Notes under the pieces: model-generated
Databases searched by the model: none
What the model saw: only the letters and a program-made list of their open reading frames with translations
Told to the model about the DNA's origin: nothing
Translations under genes and position numbers: made by a program
Assembly: GCA_015501055.1 (NCBI GenBank)
Contig: JADNYV010000879.1
Coordinates: forward strand, 1 to 13,610
Length of the DNA stretch: 13,610 nucleotides
Reading direction: 5' to 3'
DNA from: Mucidula mucida
Lineage: Eukaryota; Basidiomycota; Agaricomycetes; Agaricales; Physalacriaceae
Shown: piece after piece, positions 1 to 9,101 of the stretch
How the letters are laid out: every line of letters starts with the position of its first letter
Numbering within the stretch: position 1 is the stretch's first letter

Positions 1-277
1 GTACACCAACGCTAGCCGTTCGCAGCTTACGTAGCTTTAGCTAACAAAGACCATCTAGCACCTACGGAGGTGTGGAGGCAGAATGCATCGGCGTGATCTT
101 TCACGCCCAGCCATTGATCTTATAAACAGACATGTTTAGAGTCCAGCCTGAAGCTTGAAGCTCGACCTTCCTTCAATCAGTGCAGTATACATAGTTGGTT
201 CCCGCCGTAGTCATGTCCTTCCTTCATGCTGTCACTCGATTCTCAAATTGAATGATGTTACATTGATTACTCGTCAG
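1..277. other. Intergenic, 3' side of NmrA-like gene
   Basis: This is the 3' flank of the minus-strand NmrA-like gene and the left edge of the window. I see no coding region. The only repeat noted is a pair of CCTTCCTTCA copies near 165 and 217. No conserved polyadenylation signal can be assigned. Confidence 0.5.
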
Positions 278-1381
278 CTAGTTCAATGACACCGTCGAGA
301 GGTCATACTCTAGAATCGGGGGGTTGGCGTAGAACTCTTTCGCTGCCTCCTCCACCGAGGCGACTGGCACATCGGGGTACAATTTCCGCGCATCCAATGA
401 CCCACCAGCCACAGCGTTTGCGAGCGTGTTGTCGCCACGAATGTAGAGGCTGTGGTAATATTGTGATACGACCTTGGTTCCGATGTCATTGCTTTTCATT
501 CTGGCGAAAATCTCCTCGTCTGGAACCTACACGTCGCAATCAGCATCACGGAATCACGGAGAGTGAGATGATAACCACATACCCTTGTAAAGTCGAAGAA
601 GTCCTCTCCAGAAGCTTTGTTCGCCACCTGATAGATTTCGTTCAAGTTAGCCTCGCCTTCGGACGTGATGACCGTCTGGTTGAGAGTGCGCGGGTCGGCG
701 AGAATGCGTGCAACAAAAGTACCGATTGAGTTGAGTTCTGTGTATAGAACCTTCTGCTGGCGGTCGCCAACGTAGGTCTTGGTGACGATGAAGTTTTCCG
801 GCGTGGCGTGTGGGTAGGGGAGTATTGCTTGGAGCCAACATCCGACTTCAATGAAGGTATACGGCAACCCGAGCTCCTTGATGTAGTCCCGGACGCCAAG
901 TTTCTATATGCACACAGAGTCAGATCATCAGGTTGTTCAAGGATGGCGGATAGATTCACAATGTCCTGCATAGTCATTACGCCGCGGGGCGCGTAAGGAC
1001 CAAAGTCGGAGGGAACGACGCGTCCGACACCCGCTTTCTTCGCAGCGCGGAACAGCGGCTTCTGGTCGACCATCGCGAGGACGAGCGAGACGAGAATATC
1101 GACTCCCTGCAAGAAAGCTTCAATCTTCTCCGGGGCCTCTGTTATGTCGCCAATGCGGATTTCAGCTCCTGCCGCCTTCAGCTCTTGCACGAGAGGTTTG
1201 TTGATGGAGCCAGGACGGGCTAACAAGGCGACTCGCTACAATGAGGATTAGCGCACGTCACTTTCGAGCTTGTTGATCGACGCACAAAATTGCCCTCCTT
1301 CAACAAGGCTTTGGTGATGACACGACCAGTTTGGCCGGCACCTCCGACCAAGAGTACAAATGGTGTAGTAGAAGAAGACAT
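278..1381 (-). CDS. NmrA-like / isoflavone reductase-like NAD(P)-binding protein
   Basis: Model: complement of 278-526, 583-903, 960-1235, 1286-1381; 313 aa. The three introns (56, 56 and 50 bp) are GT-AG and all junctions keep frame. The start at 1381 is followed directly by a beta strand and the dinucleotide-binding glycine motif VGGAGQTGR (residues 12-20, GxxGxxG), so the Rossmann fold is complete at the N-terminus. Further family-like stretches are VALLARPGS (end of beta 2), a GDIT motif, RVVPSDFG around residues 100-107, and KLGVRDYIKELGLPYTFIEV, typical of the NmrA/PCBER group. No signal peptide or membrane segment is seen. Family members are either NADPH-dependent reductases of phenolic or secondary metabolites or redox-sensing regulators without catalysis; the sequence does not decide between them. 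It is on the same strand as the GH92 gene upstream but separated by 507 bp, so an operon-like unit is not implied. Confidence 0.9.
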
Positions 1382-1474
1382 AGAGGGGTTACCTCTCCTA
1401 TTCCGCGTTTTTAAGACATACGGCTGAATGAGATGTCAGAGATGTGTGCTCTCGGGAATCGGCTGCTCGCGTCA

Positions 1475-1495
1475 TCAAGCACCAGTCAAGCACCA
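1475..1495. repeat. Tandem pair of 10-bp repeats upstream of NmrA-like gene
   Basis: TCAAGCACCA occurs twice with one base between copies. The pair lies about 95-115 bp upstream of the NmrA-like start codon. The 11-bp period puts both copies on about the same face of the helix, which would suit two binding sites for one protein. The factor is unknown, and two copies may be chance. Confidence 0.4.
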
Positions 1496-1646
1496 ATGAA
1501 ACGTACCTCATGACTGTTGTGAGTATGTCGTCCGGAGATGACTCCGAACCTAATCGGCAGTGCTCAGCATCCGTAGCAGTGTACATAGTCCGTGAATGAC
1601 CTACGGCCCACGGCGAGGATGCGACGCGGGAACATCGATTTTGTTT

Positions 1647-1660
1647 GCAAGAATTCTTGC
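1647..1660. repeat. Perfect 14-bp palindrome GCAAGAATTCTTGC
   Basis: Every base pairs with its mirror and there is no spacer. It lies about 230 bp past the GH92 stop and about 270 bp upstream of the NmrA-like start. It could be a dimeric factor site. Without a spacer it does not form a good RNA hairpin loop, and it does not match the heat-shock element, which needs two bases between GAA and TTC. Confidence 0.4.
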
Positions 1661-1888
1661 TGTGTGAATCCTTGGCGCTGCTTCGTCACATCAAACACAA
1701 GTCACAACAGCAAAGACTAAGCCAGAAGGATTATGCAGATGTCCTCTCCAGCCACCGTATAAACTTGAAGGGACTGAACAATCCTTGGTCCTGGAAAATA
1801 CTCCTGACCATTAGTAATGTTCAACTGATGAAAATGTCGGATTGCTTCAAATGTACTTCTTCGAGATAAGAACATTCGAAGCTGAAGC

Positions 1889-4800
1889 CTACGCATAACC
1901 TCCCGTAGACAAGGACGGCGGTAAACCGTTCTCACCACACCCTACTTCCGGGTCGGAAGACAGCTCCAAAACGACCGTGGAGCCAGCCTCGAAAACGTCC
2001 CACTCCAAGTAACAACTCGACTTGTAGGGGATCCCGTCAACGGTGACGTTCTTCGGTCGCAGCAATTCAGAAAGGTAGCAGGCTAACACGAAAATGCGGC
2101 GTACCTGCACGTAGATATTGTTTCCACCGAAATCGTTGCTCGCGATCGAAGTCGTCGAGTTGAACAAGGGGTTGTAGAACGATATAGACGGGAAGTACGG
2201 CGTTGATAAAAGAAACTGCCTTGTTCCCGGGAGGGGGTACATCCCAGCGAGATAGAACACAACGTAGCTACCCATGGCCCCAGAGTCTGTCATAGATCAT
2301 TAGAACGTGATATCGGCGACTACGAAAGACTTACCATCGTTTCCTGGAAGTCCGTTGACAGAGGTGTTGAACCAAGTGCTGATAGTCTCCCGAACTCTCC
2401 GCGAGCTCATACCCGGCTTGTTGGCGTAGTGATACATGTGGGGAATCTGCTGAGACGGTTCGTTCGTCGAGTCGAAGTAGTTCTACGGACACCATTAGGT
2501 TCAACGAGACAAGAATGCAAAGCGAGTGGGCTCACATCGGAAAACATCCAGTCCAGTCGTTCGATGAATTTATCCGCGCCACCTTGTAGTTCGATAAGCT
2601 TGGCCGTGTCATGCGGAACATACTGGATGAGGAAAGATCAGCGAATGTCAGGATCCAACGATTGCATGACTGCTTGCCTGCGAGTACTTGAAGAAGAAGA
2701 AGGCTTAGTCGGACGAAAAATTAGATGAGCGGAAATTACGCACAACAATCGGACTAGTCTCGTAGAACCCATCGCGCCGAATAGCATTCAGAAAACACGT
2801 CGCCTTCAGAGGATCATTGACACTACAGTGCCGTGGATCAGTATAGTTCCAGGTTCCATTGGCGAACTTGGGCTAGGCACCTCAAGATTTAATCAATCAG
2901 GATATCTTAACAAGTGCCTGCTTACTTGAAAAAACCCAGTGATGTTTTGAGCAATATCCGGAACGGAGATATTGCTATTCCACGATTTCACAAAATTTCC
3001 AGCGCGCGAGAAATACTATAACGAGTAGTAATGAGGGCAAGTATCTGTCACGAGGAATAGACCCACTTTCGTAGCATCGTCCTGCTTGTCAAGCAATTTG
3101 GCTACCTGCGCGATGGTGAAATCATCAAAAGCATACTGGTTGAGGTATGAAGTCATGAAGAAGACATGTAATGCAATGATTCACACCTCGATAGCTCTGG
3201 ACACCTGTTTGGTATTGGATCCACCTCTGAACGTCGTGTCCGATGGTATGTAACCTAGAGTTTGAATCATAGGAAACGCTTGATATGGCAGCTGATCGCC
3301 ACACTAACCATACTTCTTCCATGTGTCCGCTTGGCGTCCTTGAATATTCCAGTTCGGAGGGGTATCTTCAGCGTCAGCAACCAATGCAGCGTACAGGGCG
3401 TCTGCAGAGATGCTAAGATCGGAGGCATAATTTTGGAATCTGCAAAGAACGATATAGCAGGACGGAAAGAGTTACGAGATGGACTTACTTGACGAAAAAC
3501 TCGGCTAGAATCGGGTCACCATCTGCTCGATTTAAGTCATTCGATCTGGAGGGAGAACGTGATGGGCTTACGACTACCGCCCTGAATGAACCTGCGAGGC
3601 TAGTTAATACAGTCATCGAGTAGACTTTAAGATAATGAACGCGCATTTTTGTGCCCATCTCGCGACACTCGGGTAACCAGCCTGCGCACCGTCGATGAAA
3701 AGTCGACACAGTAGTAATCACTTCGCACCTTCGTGTTTCTGAATGTCGATCATGCCGCGGACGATGGCGGCGAAAGTGAGCGGGTCGTGAAGTGACATGA
3801 GCGGGAACAGGGTCCGGTATGTATCCCACTGTCCGAGTCCATGCTCGGTCAATGATGAAATGTGAAGAGAAGTGTACGCACATTGCAGTAGAAGGAATCA
3901 TAGTACGGTTCAGATGAGGCCCATCCTGGGTTCTCACCAGTGTCTTTGAGAGCGGTCAACTTGAATGTAAAGTGGACAGTGTACAGGATACACGTACAGT
4001 CACCTGGAGCTAGATGGGTACGGTATAACTGAAGACACCGATTTCACTGTTTCTGAGCAAATAGGAACCTTAAGACGTACCGATGAATAAAGTAAAGTCG
4101 TGGTATTAACATCAACTCCGTCAGTTTGCACCTGAACGCGCCCAAGTATGTCACGCCATTGTTCTTGGCTGTCACCCAGAACGCGTTCAAAATCCCAATC
4201 CGGTATTTCTTCTTCGGCGGTCGAACAGGCTTGATCAATAGATATCAAAGAAACGCCAACTCGAGCGAGGATGGTCGTGCTCCCTGAGGCAGAACCAGGA
4301 AATCCGACGAGGCCGCCGTGTTCATACCCCCACGCTAAGTGAAGCATAAGATGACATGGCTACCTCATGGTGCACACGTACTGTAATAATGTTGTTGAAT
4401 ATCTGTGCCCCACAAATCCGGATAGTTGATCTTGTATGGGCCATACTCAGAGGGCCCGTCGAAGTCACCATGGAAGTCGACGCAAGCATACGCGTTGAAA
4501 CGCCCGATACCAAAGGAGTCGGCGAAACTACCACTAGCTGGGAAATCGACGTGTCAAGGAGATGCGTTGTATGTTCCCAATATAGGACGGACCTGTCATT
4601 CTCCCCGTGTCTGGATCTACTAACATGGTGATATCGTTAGCGCTGAGTTGACCATCATTAGTGACATCAAGAAGGATGCGAGGCGTTTTCGAAGCGGGAG
4701 GGAAAGTGTATCGGTGTAGAGCAGTGCGACGCGTAGCAGTGAGCTCCACGCGAATCGAGTTAGTCAGATTGGTCGAGAAATATCCCGGAGAAGCTGCATC

Positions 4801-5388
4801 GTCCGGAGACCCTGAGGACAACACTTGAGAGATTGTCGTGACGCGAATAGCGCCCAAGAGACGTACCATCTGGAAGAAGGTTACGCAGAATTTTTCGTGA
4901 GTCAATGGTCGTGAGGCATTGCTCAAAGGCAGAACAGTTGTAGATCGGGAAAAGTTTGAAGTTCGATAGCGGAACTTGCTGAGGAGAGGTGACGTTGTAT
5001 ATCAAGGAGATGCCTCGGGGAAACACCTACCCCTCCAGTTCCCGACTGATGTAGCTGCGAGAACCCAGTTACATTATACTGTGGATCACCATCGTACCCA
5101 GCATGCTAAAACAACATTAACGCGTCTTTCCCGTTTATACGATGCGAGAAGGTCGTACATTGCCCGGCGAATCTGTGTCCATTCCAACTTTGACCATTCC
5201 ATGAGGCACGCTGGCACCTGTTGACACGCAGTGCGTCAGCATCGCGCTCTCCTCAATTCGTTGACGCGTCACAAACCTGGAAACGTATGACCTCCATTGA
5301 CTGTTCCGATGAAGAGATTGACATAGTCCAGAGGGTCAAGAGCTGCCGCTCCAACGGTTCCCAGCGCGCAGAGGATGAGTCTGTACAT
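1889..5388 (-). CDS. Secreted GH92 alpha-mannosidase
   Basis: Model: complement of 1889-2050, 2105-2286, 2335-2482, 2536-2622, 2678-2686, 2744-2872, 2926-3015, 3067-3135, 3187-3254, 3309-3439, 3489-3522, 3572-3591, 3645-3681, 3729-3828, 3882-3943, 3998-4028, 4081-4334, 4382-4537, 4593-4811, 4867-4978, 5031-5105, 5159-5217, 5277-5388; 781 aa, normal for fungal GH92. An N-terminal signal peptide (MYRLILCALGTVGAAA) is followed by DYVNLFIGTVNGGHTFPG, the usual start of the mature enzyme. Family landmarks in order: GMVKVGMDT, GFSQLHQSGTGG, the WDTYRTLFP block (361 on), NEPSQ with the probable general-acid Glu near 626, and LPGNDDSGAMG (663-673), whose aspartates belong to the catalytic-base region. 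Many N-x-S/T sequons fit secretion. The family makes calcium-dependent, inverting exo-alpha-mannosidases acting on N-glycans or alpha-mannan. 20 of 22 introns are GT-AG and two are GC-AG. Less certain junctions are the acceptors at 4812 and 2051. Confidence 0.93.
2623..2677 (-). other. GC-AG intron after the microexon (GH92 gene)
   Basis: Read on the minus strand, the intron starts GCAAGC directly after an exon ending CAG and ends CCAG, 55 bp later. AG|GCAAG is the classic strong context for GC donors, which pair well with U1 apart from the C. The next exon opens with YVPHDTAKLIELQGG in frame. No GT donor in this stretch gives the same protein. Confidence 0.8.
2678..2686 (-). other. 9-nt microexon encoding Tyr-Ser-Gln (GH92 residues 587-589)
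   Basis: Minus-strand TACTCGCAG lies between an upstream intron of 57 bp (2687-2743, GTGCGT...TTCAAG) and a downstream GC-AG intron of 55 bp. Both flanking junctions are phase 0. Inclusion gives SPIVYSQYVPHD; joining the two neighbouring exons directly leaves out three residues of a block I recall as conserved in fungal GH92 enzymes. The two resulting introns have the normal size for this gene, whereas skipping would need one 121-bp intron, twice the usual length. Confidence 0.8.
3592..3644 (-). other. GC-AG intron in GH92 gene
   Basis: The exon coding GWLPECREMGTK plus AT must join the exon coding FIQGGS in phase 2. The only junction that does so uses a donor reading GCGCGT and acceptor CGCAG, giving a 53-bp intron. 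The nearby GT (GTTCAT at 3640) and the later GTCTAC donor give the wrong frame. The donor context AAAAT|GCGCGT is weaker than that of the other GC intron. Confidence 0.7.
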
Positions 5389-5665
5389 GACTGTACGAGA
5401 ACAAGTCCTTGAAGGTCAGCTGTTGATAGAAGCCTTGGATTAAAGGGCGCATGATAAGGCCTCAGCAGGGCGGGCACATGTGGAAGGCGGGCCGTAATCA
5501 AAGGTCGCCGTCGATAGAACGCTGCTTTGAAATATAGATTGTGCCTTTCAGTTAGCTGAAAAGTCCGATTAGTTCCAGTTCGTTACTGACGGTAAAAGAA
5601 CAAGTTCGATCGTTACATAAACGAAAATACAAGTACACAACGCGCGCTCAGTTCGATGATCGATC
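5389..5665 (-). promoter_or_regulatory. GH92 promoter region between the two mannosidase genes
   Basis: This 277-bp gap separates the GH2 stop from the GH92 start, so it should carry the GH2 3' end and the whole proximal GH92 promoter. On the minus strand an AT-rich TCTATATTTC (about 5531-5540) lies roughly 145 bp before the ATG and could be a TATA element. A 6-bp inverted repeat TTTCAG-TTAG-CTGAAA at 5546-5561 sits just upstream of it. Neither element is proven. Confidence 0.4.
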
Positions 5666-8600
5666 TCATACCGCCTGCGCCTTTTCATTGCCCAACCAAG
5701 CCACGCTGATCACCTGTTCTCCAAGCCCCTCAACATTCAATACCCTCTTTTCGCCAGGCAGCAGATCCAACGCGTTATCACTCCACTTTGGGTCCACTTC
5801 GCCATCTGTCGTGAAAAACACGCACTTGGCCGGCTTCGTCACCTCGACTTCCACCTTCCCAGCAGCTCTATTTACATTAACCTTGAGCCCAGGATCTGGA
5901 AGAGGTAGTCTTTGTACGGCTGGGGCCAGTCTGCATAACGCGCGAGTACTTCCCCAGAAGCGCCATCCAGAAGTTTGGCCCCAACCACTACGTTGTATGT
6001 GGTGGTGAATGTAGGATTGCCATTAGGAGACGGGGAAATATCTCTGGAAGGACCGGCACAAGGAATAGAGAGAAGCTCAGTTGTCTGGTTCGGAAGTAGG
6101 TCAAATTTGTGAGACTCTTGTCTAGTCCAAGCACTTGTAAGATCAAAGTAGTCCAGCTGTAAGACCACAGTGCGTGAAGAGAGGGATGAATTGGTCGCCC
6201 ATATGTCGAGTGTGGCGTCGAGGCTCTGGAAAGCGCCAAACTCGTAATACTGTCGATAACAATTAGTATCATATCCATGAGCGTGACCTAGTATTTGTTA
6301 CCTGACGAGGACGGTCAGTCAGCTTGTTCTTAACTACATTCCGGAAGATTCCAATCGCGAACGTCGACAAGTGTCTCTTGATAGTGTAGTAGACTGGCTT
6401 GGCGCGTAACTATGAACAGCAATCAAAGTCAAGGAGGTATCAACACAATGTAAACTTACAAAGTAGTCCGCTATGGCCCAGGAGGTAACAGGCCAGCAAT
6501 CATTCAACTGCCAAACAAGCACTCCGGAAGTCTGTCATCTCATCAACACAAATCAAACGGAAGCTGAGGAAGAAACATACGTATTGTTTTCCAGGACCCT
6601 TCCATTGCCTCTTCCAGCTTTGATACGCATAGCCCACACTCTCGCTCTGCATCGCCTGTGTGATAAACACGGCCTTCTCCAGATCCTCCTTGACTCTGAA
6701 GTTTTCATTGATCGCAATTGAGAACCGCCGCTCGTAGCTCCCGGCACGACAATGCTGAGCCATAATCCCGCTCTGCGCGTGCTGACCTTCCAGACTCTCT
6801 CCGCCCATCCAGTATTTGATAGTTTTCATGACTGGCATCGAAGGCATTCCAAACTCACTGACGAAGCGGCCACCCATACGGTCGTACTCCTGGTACGGTA
6901 GTTCCTTGCCGCCCCAGATGTTCCATTGATGCACGTCCCCGATAGTGGGATCGGCTGTATCCCAGCCTTTCCCGCCATAGGGTGATCCACGATGATACGG
7001 AATGGTGGGTCGCAGAGAGCTTCAACAACGGATGGCAGGACCTCTTCGTATATCTTGATAGCCGGGAACGAAGCAACGTCTAAAAAGAAGTGATTTAGCT
7101 AAAGGCGACGACAAAACACTTCGAAGCTTGTACCTCCCCACTGTAGGACCATTTGATAATCCTCGTTATTGCCACACCAGATCGCAATGGAGGGATGATG
7201 CCTCATTCGCTTCACGTTGTCTTCAGCTTCCTTGCGCACAGAAGCGACAAAGTCATCATGGGCTGGATAGACACCGCACGCGAACTGGAAGTCTTGCCAG
7301 ACGAGAAGCCCGAGCTCTATAGATGCGATGTCAAGTTTACTCGTAGCAAGGCTATTCGAGACCCTCACCGTCGCAGATGTCATAGAAACAGTCTGGCTCG
7401 TAGATGCCTCCACCCCACAATCTGACCATGTTTTGGTTTCCGTCGCGCATCAAAGTCAACCATGCACGGTATCGCTCCGGTGTCAGCGTCGTTAGGAAAT
7501 TGTCGGCCGGTATCCAATTGGAGCCTAAGTAGAGTATGAGTGAAGGGTTCAGATGCATATATAACCTGTAGGTACCGCCCATGAACATGCGAACACCGTT
7601 GATTTCGAACAAAAACGTAGTCCCGGTGTCATACTGGTCTGGCTCAGAAATTTCTTCTTGAATTAGCTTAACACTTCTGAAACCAATGCGTTTCGTCATC
7701 GTGTCGACGACGTTCTTGTTCTATACGATTTAAGCCAGGGAGTCATCGACAAGGGCAACAGGAAACACACCGGCCCCAAGAGTTCCAGCTTCACGTCATA
7801 CAAAACCTGTTCACCATATCCGACGGGCCACCACAGCTTGATCTCATCGTTGCTAAAGGTCCAATCCACTTGCGTCCCCAGACCGACGCCTTCCTCTTTA
7901 ACTACCTTCCCAGTAGAATCAGTGAGAGTCGCCTTGATCTCCCCACCAGTTAATTCGCCGTCAATATCGATGTCAACCTTGAGCTGCGTTCCAATGTCCC
8001 CAAGAACACAGGCGCGTGTCTGAACCTCTGAAATCTTAGCGGCATACGTTGTGAGGGTAATTGGTCTAAATGGCCCACAGGTCATAAGCTCTGGTCCCCA
8101 ATCCCAACTAAGCCATTATGAGCTAAAATAACAAGGGAAGAGAATTGAAGGAAGACATACCGCCAATCATACTGCGCTTTGCGCACATAGACGCGACTTG
8201 GATCGCCGAGATTCGTCGAGCCTGCACGAACCTTTCCGTATTGCGCTTCAAGTTCTCGGGCCAGTTTGGCAGCGCTCTTAAAGTGCAGGACAAGGACGTT
8301 ATTCGCTAGTGGCTTGACCGGTACGACATACGTCTGGAACATGTTCTTTGTGGAAAGAATTTTGATATCGTTCTACTCGCACGAATGAGAAACCATATAT
8401 GATGCCGGTATTGAAGACGCACCAAATAAACATCGCAGAGCGTGTCAAGGCCGAGGAACTCGAGCTCAGCATGTTCGCGTCCGTCCTTGTTCTCGTCGAA
8501 GGTGAAAGTGCATCGGTAGATCCATTCCGATTCTCCGACCCCTGCATACAGTCAGATAGAGGCATCGCACATCAAGACGACTACACTAACACTGAACTTG

Positions 8601-8783
8601 ATGCTCGTTAAAGCCAAGGTACGGATCTGGTATCAGTCCATTCTTCATCAACTCGACGTGCACCTCCGACGGATACGCCTTGGTCTCCCTCCACCCATCA
8701 CCCGTCAAGGCCTTCTTCAACGAATTGTCGTACTGTTTCCAGGTCCAGCCGCTTTTCAGCTCAATATATCGCGCTTCAGCCAT
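5666..8783 (-). CDS. GH2 beta-mannosidase, two apparent 1-base frame breaks
   Basis: Model: complement of 5666-6249, 6302-6409, 6460-6531, 6581-7079, 7134-7316, 7369-7524, 7576-7720, 7771-8107, 8161-8372, 8423-8541, 8591-8783; 2608 nt, two bases short of an open frame for about 869 aa, the usual size of fungal intracellular beta-mannosidases. It hydrolyses terminal beta-mannose from manno-oligosaccharides and the N-glycan core. No signal peptide is seen at MAEARYIELK. Landmarks: YDWRWDWGPEL; GGSNWIPAD; MVRLWGGGIYE; the acid/base Glu in WCGNNED (residue 439); the nucleophile Glu in RFVSEFGMPS (524 if frame is kept); LVWQLNDCWPVTSWA. All ten introns are GT-AG, 49-54 bp. The frame shifts at about 7003 (after residue 474) and again at about 5899 (near residue 800). 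As read, translation would stop at 6826-6828, before the nucleophile. Either the locus is a young pseudogene or allele, or the sequence has two indel errors. Confidence 0.9.
5897..5901 (-). other. Second frame break in GH2 gene (one base missing)
   Basis: Upstream the frame reads DWPQPYKDYLF, with the Phe codon ending at 5899. Downstream the conserved PDPGLKV must start with its Pro codon also at 5899, so one base is short. Continuing unshifted meets a TAA within about ten codons and loses the last 70 or so residues. No intron fits: the only nearby GT...AG pairs span 8-14 bases. Confidence 0.8.
7001..7010 (-). other. First frame break in GH2 gene (one base missing)
   Basis: Upstream the frame reads IYEEVLPSVVEALCDPP, with the last Pro codon at 7003-7005. 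Downstream IPYHRGSPYGGKGWDTAD starts at 7003, so one base is used twice. Exon 8 is 499 nt, where 500 would keep phase with both flanking exons. The site lies in G-rich plus-strand sequence GGTGGG, where one G seems lost. Confidence 0.85.
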
Positions 8784-9101
8784 GGCAGTAAGGGGAACAC
8801 ATCGTTATCCCACCGATGCTTATAAGCGATTGCAGACACGACCGTGCCGAGAGGAAGGCGTTGATCACATGCTCACTCGGACCGGGCGATAAGGTCTATC
8901 AGTGGCGGTCCGACCCGCCTGCTGCTCACTTCAAACCAAAGTCGGCGTCCGAGGCTCATTCCGAAAAAAATTATAGGTCATTCAACCGAAGAAAAGAACA
9001 TAGGACTATTACAAGTCCATTTTCGCCCGAGTACATATTGAAATCCAAGATTCTTCAAGGTGCGGTGATATCGAAAACCTTCTTTTCACCGTCACTAGCC
9101 G
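8784..9101 (-). promoter_or_regulatory. Intergenic: GH2 promoter and forkhead gene 3' end
   Basis: This is a 318-bp gap between two minus-strand genes. No coding region is supported; a long plus-strand reading frame crossing it is judged spurious. The GH2 promoter should lie here. A TATA-like palindrome GCTTATAAGC at 8818-8827 is about 35-45 bp before the GH2 start codon, and an A/T-rich TATAATTTTTTT stretch (minus strand) lies around 8965-8976. Confidence 0.4.
8818..8827 (-). promoter_or_regulatory. Candidate TATA element of GH2 gene
   Basis: GCTTATAAGC is a perfect 10-bp palindrome centred on TATA, about 35-45 bp upstream of the beta-mannosidase start codon. If used as a TATA box it would give a very short 5' leader. 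It may equally be chance in A/T-balanced DNA. Confidence 0.3.

Larger units (their letters stand above)
1382..1888. other. Intergenic, promoter side of NmrA-like gene
   Basis: This gap lies between the GH92 stop and the NmrA-like start, both on the minus strand, so it should hold the GH92 3' end and the NmrA-like promoter. No gene is supported. It contains two tandem copies of TCAAGCACCA (1475-1484 and 1486-1495, 11-bp period) and a perfect 14-bp palindrome at 1647-1660. No clear TATA box was found. Confidence 0.5.

Noticed and set aside
1645..1869. 74-codon open frame on the plus strand in the NmrA/GH92 gap
   Set aside because: No recognisable motif and no splice-supported extension; such lengths are expected by chance here.
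3592..3643. A normal GT donor (GTTCAT or GTCTAC) instead of the GC donor
   Set aside because: Both give phase 0 before an exon that must be entered in phase 2, destroying the FIQGGS...DPILAEFF frame.
5865..5905. A cryptic intron explaining the second GH2 frame change
   Set aside because: The GT sites near the change could only pair with an AG 8-14 bases on, far below any workable intron length, and the conserved residues on both sides are nearly contiguous.
6996..7010. Programmed ribosomal frameshift in the GH2 gene
   Set aside because: The direction would be -1, but no X-XXY-YYZ slippery heptamer is present at the shift (ACCCACCATT), and a second unrelated break occurs near 5899. Mutation or sequence error is simpler.
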